A stretch of 64,000 bases of DNA, from positions 3,162,001 to 3,226,000 of the forward strand of contig NZ_VFON01000001.1 in NCBI RefSeq assembly GCF_006716085.1, given 5' to 3'. The position numbers and the translations under genes are program-made. Under the pieces are notes generated by a model. It was given only the letters and a program-made list of their open reading frames with translations. It made no database searches and was not told the origin of the DNA. This DNA is from Leucobacter komagatae (GTDB taxonomy: Bacteria > Actinomycetota > Actinomycetes > Actinomycetales > Microbacteriaceae). Below are positions 17,221 through 26,298 of the stretch, in pieces (within the stretch, counting starts at the first letter, position 1; each line of letters begins with the position of its first letter).

Positions 17221-17331
17221 CCCGGAGGCCTGGCGCCGGCCGCGCCACACGGTGAGCCAGGCGACAGCGGTCGCGACCGGCAGCTAACGTTGAAGAACGC
17301 GTCCGCCGCACAGTCACCGTGAGGGAAGCAA

Positions 17332-18147
17332 ATGACGAGACGACCACCGTCCGCCCGCCGAGTTGGGGCTGCCGCATGGCGCGTAGCCGTCGCTGTGGGC
17401 TCACTCTGGGTGGGACTCGTGATCCTCACCGCCGTGGTGCCGCCGCACAGCGACCCCTCGGATGCGGGCACGCTCGCGATCAGGATCGGCGCGGGAGCCG
17501 CGCTCAGTGCGCTGACTCTGCTCGTGATCGTGCTCCTGGCACGGTACGCCGACGGCCTGCGGCTCGACGACGTGGGGCTCACATCGTTGCGCAGCGGATG
17601 GCGGCTCGCTGTCTGGGGAACGCTCCTATGGATCGTTCCGGCCGCCGCCAGCTTTGGCGTGCTCGCGCTCTTCGGAAGACCGCTTCGCGCGACCGTCTCC
17701 GCGGGGGAACTCGTGCAGACCGTCGGACTCGTGCTCGTCGCCGTGTTGCTGGCCGAAGCGATCCCTGAGGAAGTGATCTTTCGTGGCTACGTGACGACCG
17801 CGCTCGGTGCCGTGACCCGTGGGTGGGGCACCATTGCCGTTCAGGCGGTCTTGTTTGTGCTCTTCGCCGGGATGGTCCGACAGAGCTGGGACCCGACAGA
17901 CCTCTCACTCTTCCTCGCGATGGGGGTTGGATTCGGGTACCTCCGGATGATCACGGGATCAGTCTGGGCTGCGATCGGTTTTCACGCGGCCTTCCAGACA
18001 GGCTCCCAGCTCGTCCTGAGCCACAGCGTTGTTGAGTTCTCTGGAAGCACCGGACTCTCGATGCTCGCCCTCGGCATGATCCCGTTCACTGTGGCCGCGA
18101 TCGTCGTGAGTAGCGCGGGCGTGCCGCGCTGGTTCGCCCGAAGCTAG
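17332..18147 (+). CDS. CPBP-family intramembrane metalloprotease
   Basis: Integral membrane protein of 271 residues with about eight hydrophobic segments. The catalytic region EAIPEEVIFRGY (Glu-Glu and Arg) and a later GSVWAAIGFHAAFQ carrying the metal-binding His identify the CPBP/Abi family. Characterised relatives cleave prenylated proteins or protect against bacteriocins; here the role is unknown. GAGGGAAG sits ahead of the ATG. It is a single gene between the flavin operon and a convergent SdpI-like gene. SdpI-type and CPBP genes next to each other would fit bacteriocin or membrane-stress tolerance, but that link is inference. Confidence 0.85.
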   Translation: MTRRPPSARRVGAAAWRVAVAVGSLWVGLVILTAVVPPHSDPSDAGTLAIRIGAGAALSALTLLVIVLLARYADGLRLDDVGLTSLRSGWRLAVWGTLLWIVPAAASFGVLALFGRPLRATVSAGELVQTVGLVLVAVLLAEAIPEEVIFRGYVTTALGAVTRGWGTIAVQAVLFVLFAGMVRQSWDPTDLSLFLAMGVGFGYLRMITGSVWAAIGFHAAFQTGSQLVLSHSVVEFSGSTGLSMLALGMIPFTVAAIVVSSAGVPRWFARS

Positions 18148-18234
18148 GCGCTATGCGCTCGGCCCTGAGGGGCGTCAGCCGTGCCTGATCGACTTGCGGG
18201 GAATCTGGTGCGCAAGGCCTCGGGGTCTTCGGAT

Positions 18235-18603
18235 CTACGCTGTCGTCTCCGGGCGATTGGCAGTGCCGCGCTTCGTGTCCGCGTCACGGGCGGCTCTATT
18301 GGCCTGGTGAACCATGACCGCGAGTACAGGCAGGGTGAGGATAACGGGCGTCCAAAACGTCACGATGAACTTGTCTTCGGGTAGCGCAATGAGAAGTGCT
18401 CCCGTGACCGCCCACAGTACTGCGAGGCTGAGCATGAACGGCGCAGTTTTGCGGTTTCCGGCGTACCAAGCGGCCTCGGAACGCGCGGTGGCACGCGTGC
18501 GCAGCCCGAAGAAGTCGTTGGGTTTGATCTTCGCCGCTCGAACAAGCAACCCAACGATGAGAAGCGTTACGGAAACGACTATGAAGAGGACTCCTGTGAG
18601 CAT
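18235..18603 (-). CDS. SdpI-family small membrane protein
   Basis: Protein of 122 residues with three hydrophobic segments. The SdpI/YhfL-type motif is between helices one and two: KIKPNDFFGLRTRATARSEAAWYAGNR. In Bacillus, SdpI gives immunity to the SdpC toxin; most homologues are of unknown role. Start was set at the ATG at 18603, nine bases after GGAG; an ATG two codons earlier (18609) is only three bases from it. Short charged tail at the C-terminus. Convergent with the CPBP gene. Confidence 0.8.
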   Translation of the reverse strand: MLTGVLFIVVSVTLLIVGLLVRAAKIKPNDFFGLRTRATARSEAAWYAGNRKTAPFMLSLAVLWAVTGALLIALPEDKFIVTFWTPVILTLPVLAVMVHQANRAARDADTKRGTANRPETTA

Positions 18604-18913
18604 TGCCATGGTCTCCTTCGCTGAGTGACTGTCTGCTGAGCGGTGTGGCGACACGATGAAGCTTCGTGGCCCTTCCCACGCTAATGAGCCGCACGCGATT
18701 TCGTCAACGTCTGTTGTGAAAGTGGTCGGGGTGATACGTGCACGACCCGGCTTGAGCCAGCAAACTCCATGCCTGCCCCGAGTAGGATGGAACCGCTTGA
18801 CCGCCGGAGTTGCCGGGCAACCGCGCCGGTTGGTGATGCGATCAATCAGAGTAATGGCATATCCATTGGGTGCCGTTCAATTGCACGGGAGTGCAGACAG
18901 GAAACCGATATCC
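18604..18913. other. Intergenic region upstream of the aldehyde dehydrogenase
   Basis: About 310 bases between divergent genes. The frame of the dehydrogenase stays open through it to 18656 but its translation is unlike any family member. A TTGACC at 18797-18802 could be a -35 box, but no convincing -10 box lies at the right distance. A TGCA-CGGGAG-TGCA inverted repeat (about 18884-18897) lies just before the gene. Nothing else is recognised. Confidence 0.4.
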
Positions 18914-20290
18914 ATGGCGAAGTATCGAGTACAAAACCCCGCAACGGGTGAGATCATCGAGAGCTTCGAATCCGCGACCGACGCGCAGGTTGAGCAGCAG
19001 CTCGCAGCCGCCGATTCGGTCTACCGCGAGTGGCGTGAGCGCAGCGTGCAGGAGCGCGCGGCGGTCGTGAAGCGCGTCGCTGAGATCTTTGCGGAGCGCC
19101 GCGAAGAGCTCGCAGGAATCATCGCCCTCGAGATGGGCAAGTCGATTGCCGAGAGCCTCGACGAGGTTGATTTCGCGACCGACATCATCGAGTACTACGC
19201 GGTGTACGGCCCGGGCCTCATCACCGACTACGAGATCCCGAGCACCATCCCGGGTAAGGCTGTCATGGAACACCTGCCCGTCGGCGTGCTGCTCGGCGTG
19301 ATGCCGTGGAACTTCCCCTACTACCAGGTCGCCCGGTTTGCGGCGCCGAACCTCGTGCTCGGCAACACGATCATGCTGAAGCACGCGGATATCTGCGCGA
19401 AGTCGAACCTCGTGATCCAGGAGATCATGGAGCAGGCTGGCGTTCCCGTCGGCGGCTACCAGGCAGTGTTCACCTCGCACGAGCAGATCGCGACGATGAT
19501 CGCCGACCCGCGCGTGCAGGGCGTCTCGCTCACCGGTTCCGAGCGCGCTGGCGCGATCATTGGCGCGCAGGCGGGCACTCACCTGAAGAAGGCCGTGCTC
19601 GAGCTCGGCGGCATCGACCCGATGGTCGTGCTCGACAGTGACAACGTCGCCGAGATCGCGAAGACCGCGTGGGAGTTCCGCACCTACAACGGTGGCCAGG
19701 TCTGCAACTCGAACAAGCGGATGATCGTCATGGCCGATATCTACGACGAGTTCGTTGCCGAGCTGAAGAAGCTTGCCGAGGGCCTCAAGCCCGGCGACCA
19801 GCTGAACCTGGGTGAGGGCGAGTACGCCCCGCTCTCGACCCGTGCCGCAGCAGAGACTGTCAACGCTCAGGTGCAGCGCGCGATCGAAGAGGGCGCGACG
19901 CTTGAGGCTGGCGGCGTGCTCTCCGACGGCCCCGGCGCGTACTACTCGCCGGCTGTGCTCACGGGAGTGCCGCGCGACTCGGAGTCGTACCAGGAAGAGA
20001 TCTTCGGGCCCGTCGCCACCGTCTACAAGGTGCACAGCGACGAAGAGGCGCTCGAGCTCGCGAACGACTGCGCGCTCGGCCTCGGCGGCTCCGTGTTCTC
20101 GACCGACGAGGCGCGCGCGGCGCGTGTCGCCTCGAAGCTCGAGGTCGGCATGGCGCACGTGAACATCATCGCGGCTGAGGCCGCGGAGATCCCGTTCGGT
20201 GGGGTGAAGCGCTCGGGCTTCGGTCGCGAGATGGGCCCCGTCGGCATCGGCGAGTTCGCGAACAAGCGACTCTACTTCGTGTCGGCCTAA
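18914..20290 (+). CDS. NAD(P)-dependent aldehyde dehydrogenase, succinate-semialdehyde dehydrogenase-like
   Basis: Cytoplasmic ALDH-superfamily enzyme of 458 residues. Visible: MPWNFPYYQVARFAAPNLV (cofactor-binding region), GVSLTGSERAG, the catalytic Glu in LELGGIDPMVVLD, the catalytic Cys264 in GGQVCNSNKR and the C-terminal PFGGVKRSGFGREMG. The short length and the sequence NPATGEIIESFE at the start place it with the GabD/Sad group, which oxidises succinate semialdehyde and similar aldehydes to acids. ATG 18914 is the start; the upstream open frame does not resemble the family. Stands alone, ending at a strong bidirectional hairpin. Confidence 0.88.
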   Translation: MAKYRVQNPATGEIIESFESATDAQVEQQLAAADSVYREWRERSVQERAAVVKRVAEIFAERREELAGIIALEMGKSIAESLDEVDFATDIIEYYAVYGPGLITDYEIPSTIPGKAVMEHLPVGVLLGVMPWNFPYYQVARFAAPNLVLGNTIMLKHADICAKSNLVIQEIMEQAGVPVGGYQAVFTSHEQIATMIADPRVQGVSLTGSERAGAIIGAQAGTHLKKAVLELGGIDPMVVLDSDNVAEIAKTAWEFRTYNGGQVCNSNKRMIVMADIYDEFVAELKKLAEGLKPGDQLNLGEGEYAPLSTRAAAETVNAQVQRAIEEGATLEAGGVLSDGPGAYYSPAVLTGVPRDSESYQEEIFGPVATVYKVHSDEEALELANDCALGLGGSVFSTDEARAARVASKLEVGMAHVNIIAAEAAEIPFGGVKRSGFGREMGPVGIGEFANKRLYFVSA

Positions 20291-20320
20291 CGGGTACGCC
20301 GAGTAGTCAGCGAATAACGC

Positions 20321-20358
20321 AGAGTGGGGGTGCGGGCCGAAGCCCGCACCCCCACTCT
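20321..20358. terminator. Bidirectional terminator, 17-bp perfect stem
   Basis: AGAGTGGGGGTGCGGGC and its exact complement flank a CGAA tetraloop. It lies between the aldehyde dehydrogenase (+) and the frameshifted MFS gene (-), so it can serve both. No long T-run on either side. Confidence 0.8.
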
Positions 20359-20382
20359 GTGTCTCAGGGAGCTCGTAGCTCG

Positions 20383-21899
20383 CTAGGGCTTGCGCCCCGG
20401 CACCGCGAAGCGCGGGCTCCGGTCGACGGCGACCACGATGATTCCGGCGAGCGCGAACCCGGCCGCCACGAGAAGCGCGACGCCCGCGGTCGGTAGGCTC
20501 TGCCCGGGCTCGCCCGACGTGGCCATGATGCCCGTGAGTACTGGGATCGCGACGGCGGTGCCGAAGCGCTGGGCCGTGCCGATGAGGCCGCTCGCGACGC
20601 CGGCGTGCTTCGGGGTGACTGATGCGACGGTCGCATTCGTGTTCGGGCCAACGAAGAGGCCGGTGCCCATGCCCGTGATGACGAGCGGGGCCGCAAGCAG
20701 CCAGAGCGTGATCGCGGGTTGCGGCACGAGTAGCAGGATCAGCGCGACCGCGGAGAGCCCACCACGAGAAGGCTCAGGCCGAGCGTGGCCGTGTGCCTCC
20801 CGAGCTTCGCCCACAGGCGGCCGTTGCCGAGCGCACCGAGTACTGACCCGAGCGAGTACGGCAGCAGCATGAGGCCTGCCTCGAGCGGACTGGCGCCCTG
20901 ACCGCGCATCCACACGAGGCTGAGCACGAGAAACGCGCCAGTGAACGACGCGAAGCCGAAGAACGAGGCGAGCAGCCCGGTGTCAAACGACGCGCTGCGA
21001 AACAGGCTCGGCGGTACGAGACCCGAGCGGCCCCGGGCCTCACGGCTCGCGCTCCACCAGAGCAGCAGCCCGATGAACACGATGCCGGCCGCGGCGCACG
21101 CGATGACGAGGCCGATCGCGTCGCGCGCGATCGACAGCGGTACCATGATGAGCCCGAGCCCGGCGATGAGCAAGACAACGCCGAGCCCGTCGAACCCGCC
21201 GTGCGCGCTGTTGCCCGGGCGGGGAAGCAGAAAGACGGCGAGGATCGCAGCGAGGAGCCCGATGGGAGCGCCCGCGGCGAGTGTGAGGCGCCACCCGATA
21301 TCCTCGCCAGCCGCGGCGATGAGGGAGCCGCCGACGAGCGGCCCGAGCGCGACGGAGACGGCGAACACGGTGCCCATCACAGCGAACGGCTTCGCGCGCT
21401 CGGGGCCAGCGAACCACAGCTGGATGAGCGCCGTGATCGGTGTGATGGCGAGGCCTGCGCCAACGCCCGCGACGGCGCGCGCGACGATGAGCTGGGTGAT
21501 GTCGGTTGCGAGCCCGCACCAGAGGCTTGTCGCGGCGAAGATGAGGGCGCCAGAGATGAAGACCCAGTGATGCCCGACCACATCGCCGAGGCGGCCAGCG
21601 GGCACGAGCACGAGGCCGAACCCGAGGGCGTAGACGGTGAGCACGAGTGACAGAGAGGATCCGCTCGCGCCGAGCGCGTGCTGGATCGTCGGTAGCGCAA
21701 CGTTCGCGCTCGTGATGCTCACCATCGCGAGGAACGCCGCCGTCAAGACAATCGAGAGCCCGAGCCACCTGCGCGGTGTGGGGTGCGCCTTCGCCGCTGC
21801 GGCCGACGCGAGTGGTGCTGCCGGCGGCGTGGACAGCGCTGCGGCAGGAGAGCCTGCCGGAGCGGTAATTGGCGGTGCCGACGCAGTGGAACTGTTCAC
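20383..21899 (-). pseudogene. MFS drug-efflux transporter broken by a frameshift
   Basis: Major facilitator of the DHA2 (14-helix) type. The upstream part, from GTG 21899 (GAAGGGAAG six bases before), reads through VALPTIQHALGASGSSLSL, the motif A-like GRLGDVVGHHWVF and GAGLAITPI up to LGLSLLVVG at about 20760, then goes out of frame and stops at 20739. The rest continues in another frame as LSAVALILLLVPQP to the C-terminus PRFAVPGRKP, with the family block GMGTGLFVGPNTNATVASV. One base appears to be missing in the GGTGGG run at about 20757-20763. Restoring it would give about 505 residues. Either a recent inactivation or a sequencing error. Confidence 0.85.
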
Positions 21900-22109
21900 T
21901 GGTTGCTTCCCTTCGAGGCCGGGAAGATGCGTTGCAGGTCGCAAGCATCTACCCGACGAAATTGTCGTGTGTTAGATGCCGCGGACGCAGAGCGTAGAAG
22001 TAGCTACAAAGACCAGACCACCGGCTGGCGCCTCATTCTTTTTCGGCTGAATCAACATAACACGCTTTCGCCAGGCCTCGCGAACCCTGAGTGAATGCTC
22101 CGAGGAATT
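21900..22109. promoter_or_regulatory. Divergent promoter region of the two MFS genes
   Basis: Intergenic stretch between the broken MFS gene (-) and the intact MFS gene (+), more AT-rich than its surroundings around 22020-22060. No single -35/-10 pair stands out. Confidence 0.35.
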
Positions 22110-22133
22110 TTAATGGGGGTAAGCCCCCATTAA
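22110..22133. promoter_or_regulatory. Palindromic operator candidate upstream of the MFS/TetR genes
   Basis: Perfect 10-bp arms TTAATGGGGG and CCCCCATTAA around TAAG, 50 bases before the MFS start. Such a symmetric site fits a TetR dimer; the TetR gene two positions downstream is the likely binder. An RNA hairpin is also possible. Confidence 0.6.
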
Positions 22134-22183
22134 TCTGGATGGGCCCCTCGCTTGATCGGGCTGCCGCCACAACCAGGAGATCC

Positions 22184-23422
22184 ATGACATCGGCCAAGAC
22201 CGCGCAACGCCCCCAGATACCGCTCCTGCTCTCGGCCGTGTTTCTCGCCTACCTCGCGCAGATGACGCTGAACCCGATCATCGCGCCGCTCGCCCGCGAG
22301 GTGGGGCTCGCCGAGTGGCAGATCGGGGTAACGATCAGCGCCGCCGCCGTGATGGTCGTCGCGACGAGCCAGTTCTGGGGGCGCAGCTCACAGTCATGGG
22401 GCCGAAAGCCAGTGCTCGTCGCTGCCCTTGCGCTCGCGGCGGCCTCGATGGCCGCGTTTGCCTTTGTCGCCGCCGCCGGTACGCGCGACGCCCTCACGGG
22501 CGGGGCGCTCTTTGCGCTCTTTGTGCTGCTGCGGGGCGTGGGGTTTGGCACGGCGCTCGCCGCCGTTCCTCCCACCGCGCAGGCCTACATTGCCGACGTG
22601 ACGCCTGACGAGGCCACGCGGGTGAAGGGGCTCGCGGGGGTCGGCGCCGTGCAGGGGATTGCCATGATGGCCGGCGCCGTGCTCGGCGGTGCCCTCGCCG
22701 GCTTCGGTCTGCTCACACCGCTTGCCGTGGTGCCGATCCTGCTCGCGATCGGCCTTGCCGTCGTGGCGTTCGGGCTGCGTCGCGAGCCGCGGCACGAGCT
22801 CATCGTCGACCCGCCCCGAGTTCGTGTCGGCGATGCGCGGGTGTGGCCATTTCTGCTTGCAGGATTCGGCATGCTCACCTCGCTCGGGTGCGTGCAGGTG
22901 ATCGCGGGCTTCATCGTGCAAGATCGGCTCGCGCTCGACGCCGCGGCGACCGGGCTCGTCACGGGCGGCTCGCTCCTCGCCGCCGGGCTCGGTATGGTGC
23001 TCGCGCAAACCGTCGTCGTGCCGCGCACGGGCTGGGCGCCGCCCCGGTTGCTGCGGGTGGGCTCGGCGATCGCTGCCGTAGGCTTCGTGGTGCTCATTCC
23101 GAGCGCGGGCCCGGTGCCGCTCGTGGTGGCGATGGCGCTCATCGGCCTGGGGCTCGGCGTCGCCATGCCGGGCTACGCCGCGGGACCGTCGCTGCTCATG
23201 TCGCGCGAGGAGCAGGGCGGGCTCGCCGGGCTTATCGGGGCGACCAACGGCCTCACATTTGTCGTCGCGCCAACCGTGAGCACCGCACTGTACGGGGTGT
23301 GGGCGCCGCTCCCGGTCATCGTGGGGGCCGCGGTGATGGCGGTGGTGTGGGTCTTTGTGACGGTGCACCCCAGGTTCCGCGATCTGGCAGCATTGCAGGG
23401 GAAAGGTGAACGCCCGGAGTAA
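22184..23422 (+). CDS. MFS transporter
   Basis: Twelve-helix major facilitator, 412 residues. It shows FLAYLAQMTLNPIIAPLAREVGL in helix 1, a motif A-like FWGRSSQSWGRKPVL between helices 2 and 3, and a central loop around RREPRHELIVDPPRV. Start at ATG 22184 with AGGAGA upstream; an earlier in-frame GTG at 22091 would put a soluble tail before helix 1 and read through the palindrome. The TetR gene follows 8 bases later, so it is probably an efflux pump repressed by its operon partner. Confidence 0.88.
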   Translation: MTSAKTAQRPQIPLLLSAVFLAYLAQMTLNPIIAPLAREVGLAEWQIGVTISAAAVMVVATSQFWGRSSQSWGRKPVLVAALALAAASMAAFAFVAAAGTRDALTGGALFALFVLLRGVGFGTALAAVPPTAQAYIADVTPDEATRVKGLAGVGAVQGIAMMAGAVLGGALAGFGLLTPLAVVPILLAIGLAVVAFGLRREPRHELIVDPPRVRVGDARVWPFLLAGFGMLTSLGCVQVIAGFIVQDRLALDAAATGLVTGGSLLAAGLGMVLAQTVVVPRTGWAPPRLLRVGSAIAAVGFVVLIPSAGPVPLVVAMALIGLGLGVAMPGYAAGPSLLMSREEQGGLAGLIGATNGLTFVVAPTVSTALYGVWAPLPVIVGAAVMAVVWVFVTVHPRFRDLAALQGKGERPE

Positions 23423-23430
23423 GGAGCGGT

Positions 23431-24078
23431 ATGACAGCAGCGGCCAAGCGGGGCCGGCCTCCGCGGCTGACTCGCGAGAGTATCGCGCGCGCCGTGCTTG
23501 ACGTCGGCTTTGCCGAGCTCACGTTTGCGGCGGTGCGGGCCCGGCTCGACGTGGGGGAGTCAACGCTCTATCGGCACGCGCCGGATCGCGATGAGCTCGT
23601 GCGCATCGGCCTCGAGCGCGCGCTCGCCGAGACTGTTTGGCCGGCTCTTGAAGGGCCGTGGCTGCCGATGCTTCGCGCCTACGGACACGCTGCCTGGCAC
23701 GCCCTGGCGGCCTACCCCGGGTCGGCGACCGAGGTGGCGCGGGGCATCGTGCCGCCCGCGATGGCCTCGATCTTCAACGGGGTCGGGGCCGCGCTCATGC
23801 GCGCTGGATTCTCGGCTGATCAGGCCGTGCTCGCGGGCGACCTCGTATTCGATCTCGCGACTGACAATCGGCGCGGGGTCGAGCACTTCGACGCGCTCGT
23901 GCCGACCGCCGGGCCCGGGCGCGGGAACATCGGCGAAAACTGGCCGCTTGCGGGAGAGCGCGCCGCGCTCTCCGCGCAGGTGCACGCCGCGATTACCGCC
24001 GACCCGAGCGAGTGGTTCGCCGCGAAGCTTGAGGTCGTCCTTGCGGGTATCGCGGCGACGGTCGCGCCTGCCGGGTAG
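23431..24078 (+). CDS. TetR/AcrR family regulator of the MFS pump
   Basis: Protein of 215 residues. The N-terminal helix-turn-helix is at about 10-55 (LTRESIARAVLDVGFAELTF, then VRARLDVGESTLYRHAPDRDEL); the rest is the helical ligand domain, similar to TetR_C-type proteins. AAGGAGCGGT precedes the ATG. Co-transcribed with the upstream MFS gene. Likely represses the pair through the palindrome at 22110-22133. Its last 86 bases overlap, antisense, the end of the VanZ-like gene. Confidence 0.88.
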   Translation: MTAAAKRGRPPRLTRESIARAVLDVGFAELTFAAVRARLDVGESTLYRHAPDRDELVRIGLERALAETVWPALEGPWLPMLRAYGHAAWHALAAYPGSATEVARGIVPPAMASIFNGVGAALMRAGFSADQAVLAGDLVFDLATDNRRGVEHFDALVPTAGPGRGNIGENWPLAGERAALSAQVHAAITADPSEWFAAKLEVVLAGIAATVAPAG

Positions 24079-24538
24079 CGATTGCGATCGCGGCCCAGGC
24101 GAGTGCCGCACCGATGAACGCCCCGAGCGAGTTCGCGAGCCAGTCGTTTGCCGAGCAGCTGCGGCCGAGCGCCGGAGCGAGTGCCTGCGTCAGCTCGATG
24201 ACCGCTGATGCTGCGCTGCCGCCGATCGCGGCGAGGAGCGGGCGGCCCGCGAGCACCGCGGCGAAGAACACTGGCGGCACGAACAGCACGAGGTTCGCGA
24301 ACGGCTCAACGGCGCGCGGGTGCGGGATCGACCAATAGGTCTCGCAGCTCACCGTCATCTCGCGCGCTGTCGGCCAGAACACGAGGGCGAGCACCACCGC
24401 GACCGCCGCCCAGAGGAGAGCCCAGGTGAGCCCTCGCCGCGGCAGTAGCCAGCGGGCGAGGAGCGGGCTCGCCGCGATGAAGCTTACGAGCAGGAAGGGC
24501 GTAAGCCACGGATATCCAACGAGGATCGTTGCCAGCAA
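23993..24538 (-). CDS. VanZ-like membrane protein
   Basis: Predicted 181-residue protein with about five membrane segments and the VanZ signature in its C-terminal half: PFANLVLFVPPVFFAAVLAG and SANDWLANSLGAFIGA, where the Asp and Asn-Gly are the conserved polar residues. TTG 24538 was chosen because GAAGGA lies 6 bases before it; the upstream open frame reads as Arg-rich non-homologous sequence. The Arg-rich C-terminal tail runs opposite to the end of the TetR gene. VanZ relatives are linked to glycopeptide resistance or cell-envelope function, but most are uncharacterised. Confidence 0.75.
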   Translation of the reverse strand: MLATILVGYPWLTPFLLVSFIAASPLLARWLLPRRGLTWALLWAAVAVVLALVFWPTAREMTVSCETYWSIPHPRAVEPFANLVLFVPPVFFAAVLAGRPLLAAIGGSAASAVIELTQALAPALGRSCSANDWLANSLGAFIGAALAWAAIAIATRQARPSPRYPQGRPQASRRTTRSGRR

Positions 24539-24646
24539 ATGGGTTCCTTCAAAGCGATAACAGCGGGATTGCTCCCGACGTGGAGTCGATAGCCTATGAC
24601 CCCGCGGCAACAGCTGGGCCCGCTGGGCCTTGGAACCGGGTGTGAA

Positions 24647-25390
24647 TCAGTGGCTCTTGCCCCGCACCGTTTGCTCAATAGCGGCGGCGAGCTCCCGCGG
24701 CCGACTCCACATGGGCCAGTGGCCGGTGGGGAGGTCAACGAAGGTGGGGTGCTTGAGCTCGGCCACCTCGGCGAACATGGGGTGGCCAGCCGCGGCGAGT
24801 TCGCGGATCTGGTCGCCGGAAATGGAGCAGCACACGAACGTGGCGGGGACAGCGCGGCGGGCGGGGTTCGTGAGGCGGGCGCGCTGGCGAACCGCCGGGC
24901 CCGGTTGCGGCACGGCTCGCGCCCGGAAGCGATCGAGTGCCTCGGCCGACAGCCCGTCGAGGCTCGCCTGCTGAGTGAGCTCCTCGACCGGTGGCAGGGG
25001 GAGCTCCGCGACCTCGGCGGGGAGGTCGGGGGCGAACGCTGAGTCGTGGCCGATGGGCCCGGAATCGACCCAGACCACGCCGGCGACAAGCTCGGGGGCG
25101 CGGTCGAGTACGAGGGTCACGGGTGCGTTCGCCCCGCTGTGCGCGGCGATGAACACGGGGCTTTCAGCCGAGCCGCCCGCGCCCGAGATGTGATCGAGGA
25201 TCGCTGCCGCCTGGTCGTCAAGGTCGCGGGTCGCGCGGTCGGGGTCGGTGGGGTCGAGGCCCGGCAGCGTTAGTGGAAGCGCGCGCACGCGCTCCGTTGG
25301 GAGGTTCAGGATCACGTCGGCCCAGGCCCAGGAGCCGAGCCAGTGGCCGGCGACGAGGATCAGGGTTGGTGCGGTGTTTCGGTGCGTCAT
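24647..25390 (-). CDS. Alpha/beta hydrolase fold protein
   Basis: Soluble hydrolase of 247 residues. The oxyanion region is GHWLGSWAW at about 15-23. The nucleophile elbow is AHSGA with Ser85, in which the usual outer glycines are alanine. The C-terminal His is in LPTGHWPMWSRP. This sub-group resembles RsbQ/esterase-like proteins of actinobacteria; the substrate is unknown. Divergent from the WYL regulator, which may control it. A 108-base gap follows to the VanZ-like gene. Confidence 0.82.
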   Translation of the reverse strand: MTHRNTAPTLILVAGHWLGSWAWADVILNLPTERVRALPLTLPGLDPTDPDRATRDLDDQAAAILDHISGAGGSAESPVFIAAHSGANAPVTLVLDRAPELVAGVVWVDSGPIGHDSAFAPDLPAEVAELPLPPVEELTQQASLDGLSAEALDRFRARAVPQPGPAVRQRARLTNPARRAVPATFVCCSISGDQIRELAAAGHPMFAEVAELKHPTFVDLPTGHWPMWSRPRELAAAIEQTVRGKSH

Positions 25391-25496
25391 GTCTCCACTC
25401 TCGCAGGGAGCGCGGACACCTGTGTGTCACTATTTATGGCATGAATGTGACGACTTGCTGCGGGCCGCCGCCCGCGCTCTCAAGACGGGGCCGGCG

Positions 25497-26186
25497 ATGA
25501 AGCGGGCCGAGCGCCTGCACGCGCTCACCGAGATGCTGCGGCGGGGCGGTACCCACGGGTACACGGCGGAGCGGATGGCCCGCGAGTTCGAGGTGTCGGT
25601 GCGCACCATCAAGCGCGATCTCGCCTCGCTCGAGCGCAGCGGCGCCCCGGTCTGGTCGCGGCCGGGGCCGGGTGGCGGCTACGGCCTCGCGCCGGGCGGT
25701 TCGTTGCCGCCGGTGACGCTCTCGCCCGCGCAGGCCGTCGCGCTCATGGCGGCGGTCGCGGCCGCACGCGACGCTCCGTACGCCGACCTCGCCGGGGCCG
25801 CGGTGGGTAAGCTCATCGACGTACTCGACCCGGCCACCCGTGCGCGCGCCTCGGAACTCGCGGATCGGGTGTGGGTGAACGCGGGCCCCGCGCCCACCCG
25901 CGCCGTGCGCTCGGCGATCGAGCAGGCCATGGCGGAGCAGCGGGTAGTGCGGATTCGCTACACCTCGGGCGCGGGCGCCACGACGACCCGCGATGTCGAG
26001 CCCGTGCTGTTCGCCGCGACGGGAGGAAGCTGGTACCTCATCGGGTGGTGCCGGCTGCGCGACGCCATGCGCTGGTTCGCGGTGTCGCGCATCGAGCGGG
26101 CGAGCGTCACCCAGCAGGAGTGCAGCGGGCACACCGTCGCGGAGGTGGGGGAGCCCCCGGCGGGAGCCCGCCCGGTGGGTTCGTGA
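25497..26186 (+). CDS. HTH-WYL transcriptional regulator (YafY/DeoR-like)
   Basis: Protein of 229 residues. A winged helix-turn-helix is at about 1-60 (RLHALTEMLRRGGTHGYTAERMAREFEVSVRTIKRDLASL) and a WYL domain at about 140-215 (RVVRIRYTSGAG, VEPVLFAATGGSWYLIGWCRLRDAMRWFAVSRI). WYL domains sense ligands such as nucleic-acid fragments or small molecules. ATG 25497 is the first credible start; an earlier ATG at 25441 is out of frame. It is divergent from the alpha/beta hydrolase, with an AT-rich patch (ACTATTTATGGC, about 25429-25440) between them as probable promoter. Confidence 0.87.
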   Translation: MKRAERLHALTEMLRRGGTHGYTAERMAREFEVSVRTIKRDLASLERSGAPVWSRPGPGGGYGLAPGGSLPPVTLSPAQAVALMAAVAAARDAPYADLAGAAVGKLIDVLDPATRARASELADRVWVNAGPAPTRAVRSAIEQAMAEQRVVRIRYTSGAGATTTRDVEPVLFAATGGSWYLIGWCRLRDAMRWFAVSRIERASVTQQECSGHTVAEVGEPPAGARPVGS

Positions 26187-26230
26187 TTTCCCGGGGGTTC
26201 GCGCCGTGCCCGGCGGTTCACAACTCACTC

Positions 26231-26260
26231 TTGCGCTATGGAAAACATAGTCACTATACT
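26231..26260 (+). promoter_or_regulatory. Promoter with overlapping palindromic operator
   Basis: TTGCGC at 26231-26236 and TATACT at 26255-26260, 18 bases apart, form a sigma-70-type promoter about 40 bases before the reductase gene. The perfect palindrome ATAGT-C-ACTAT at 26247-26257 overlaps the -10 box. HxlR-family regulators bind such TAGT/ACTA half sites, and an HxlR gene is second in this operon, so autoregulation is likely. Confidence 0.65.
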
Positions 26261-26298
26261 TTCGGTAGTAATGTGAAACTTGATCCGAAAGGCGTGAA

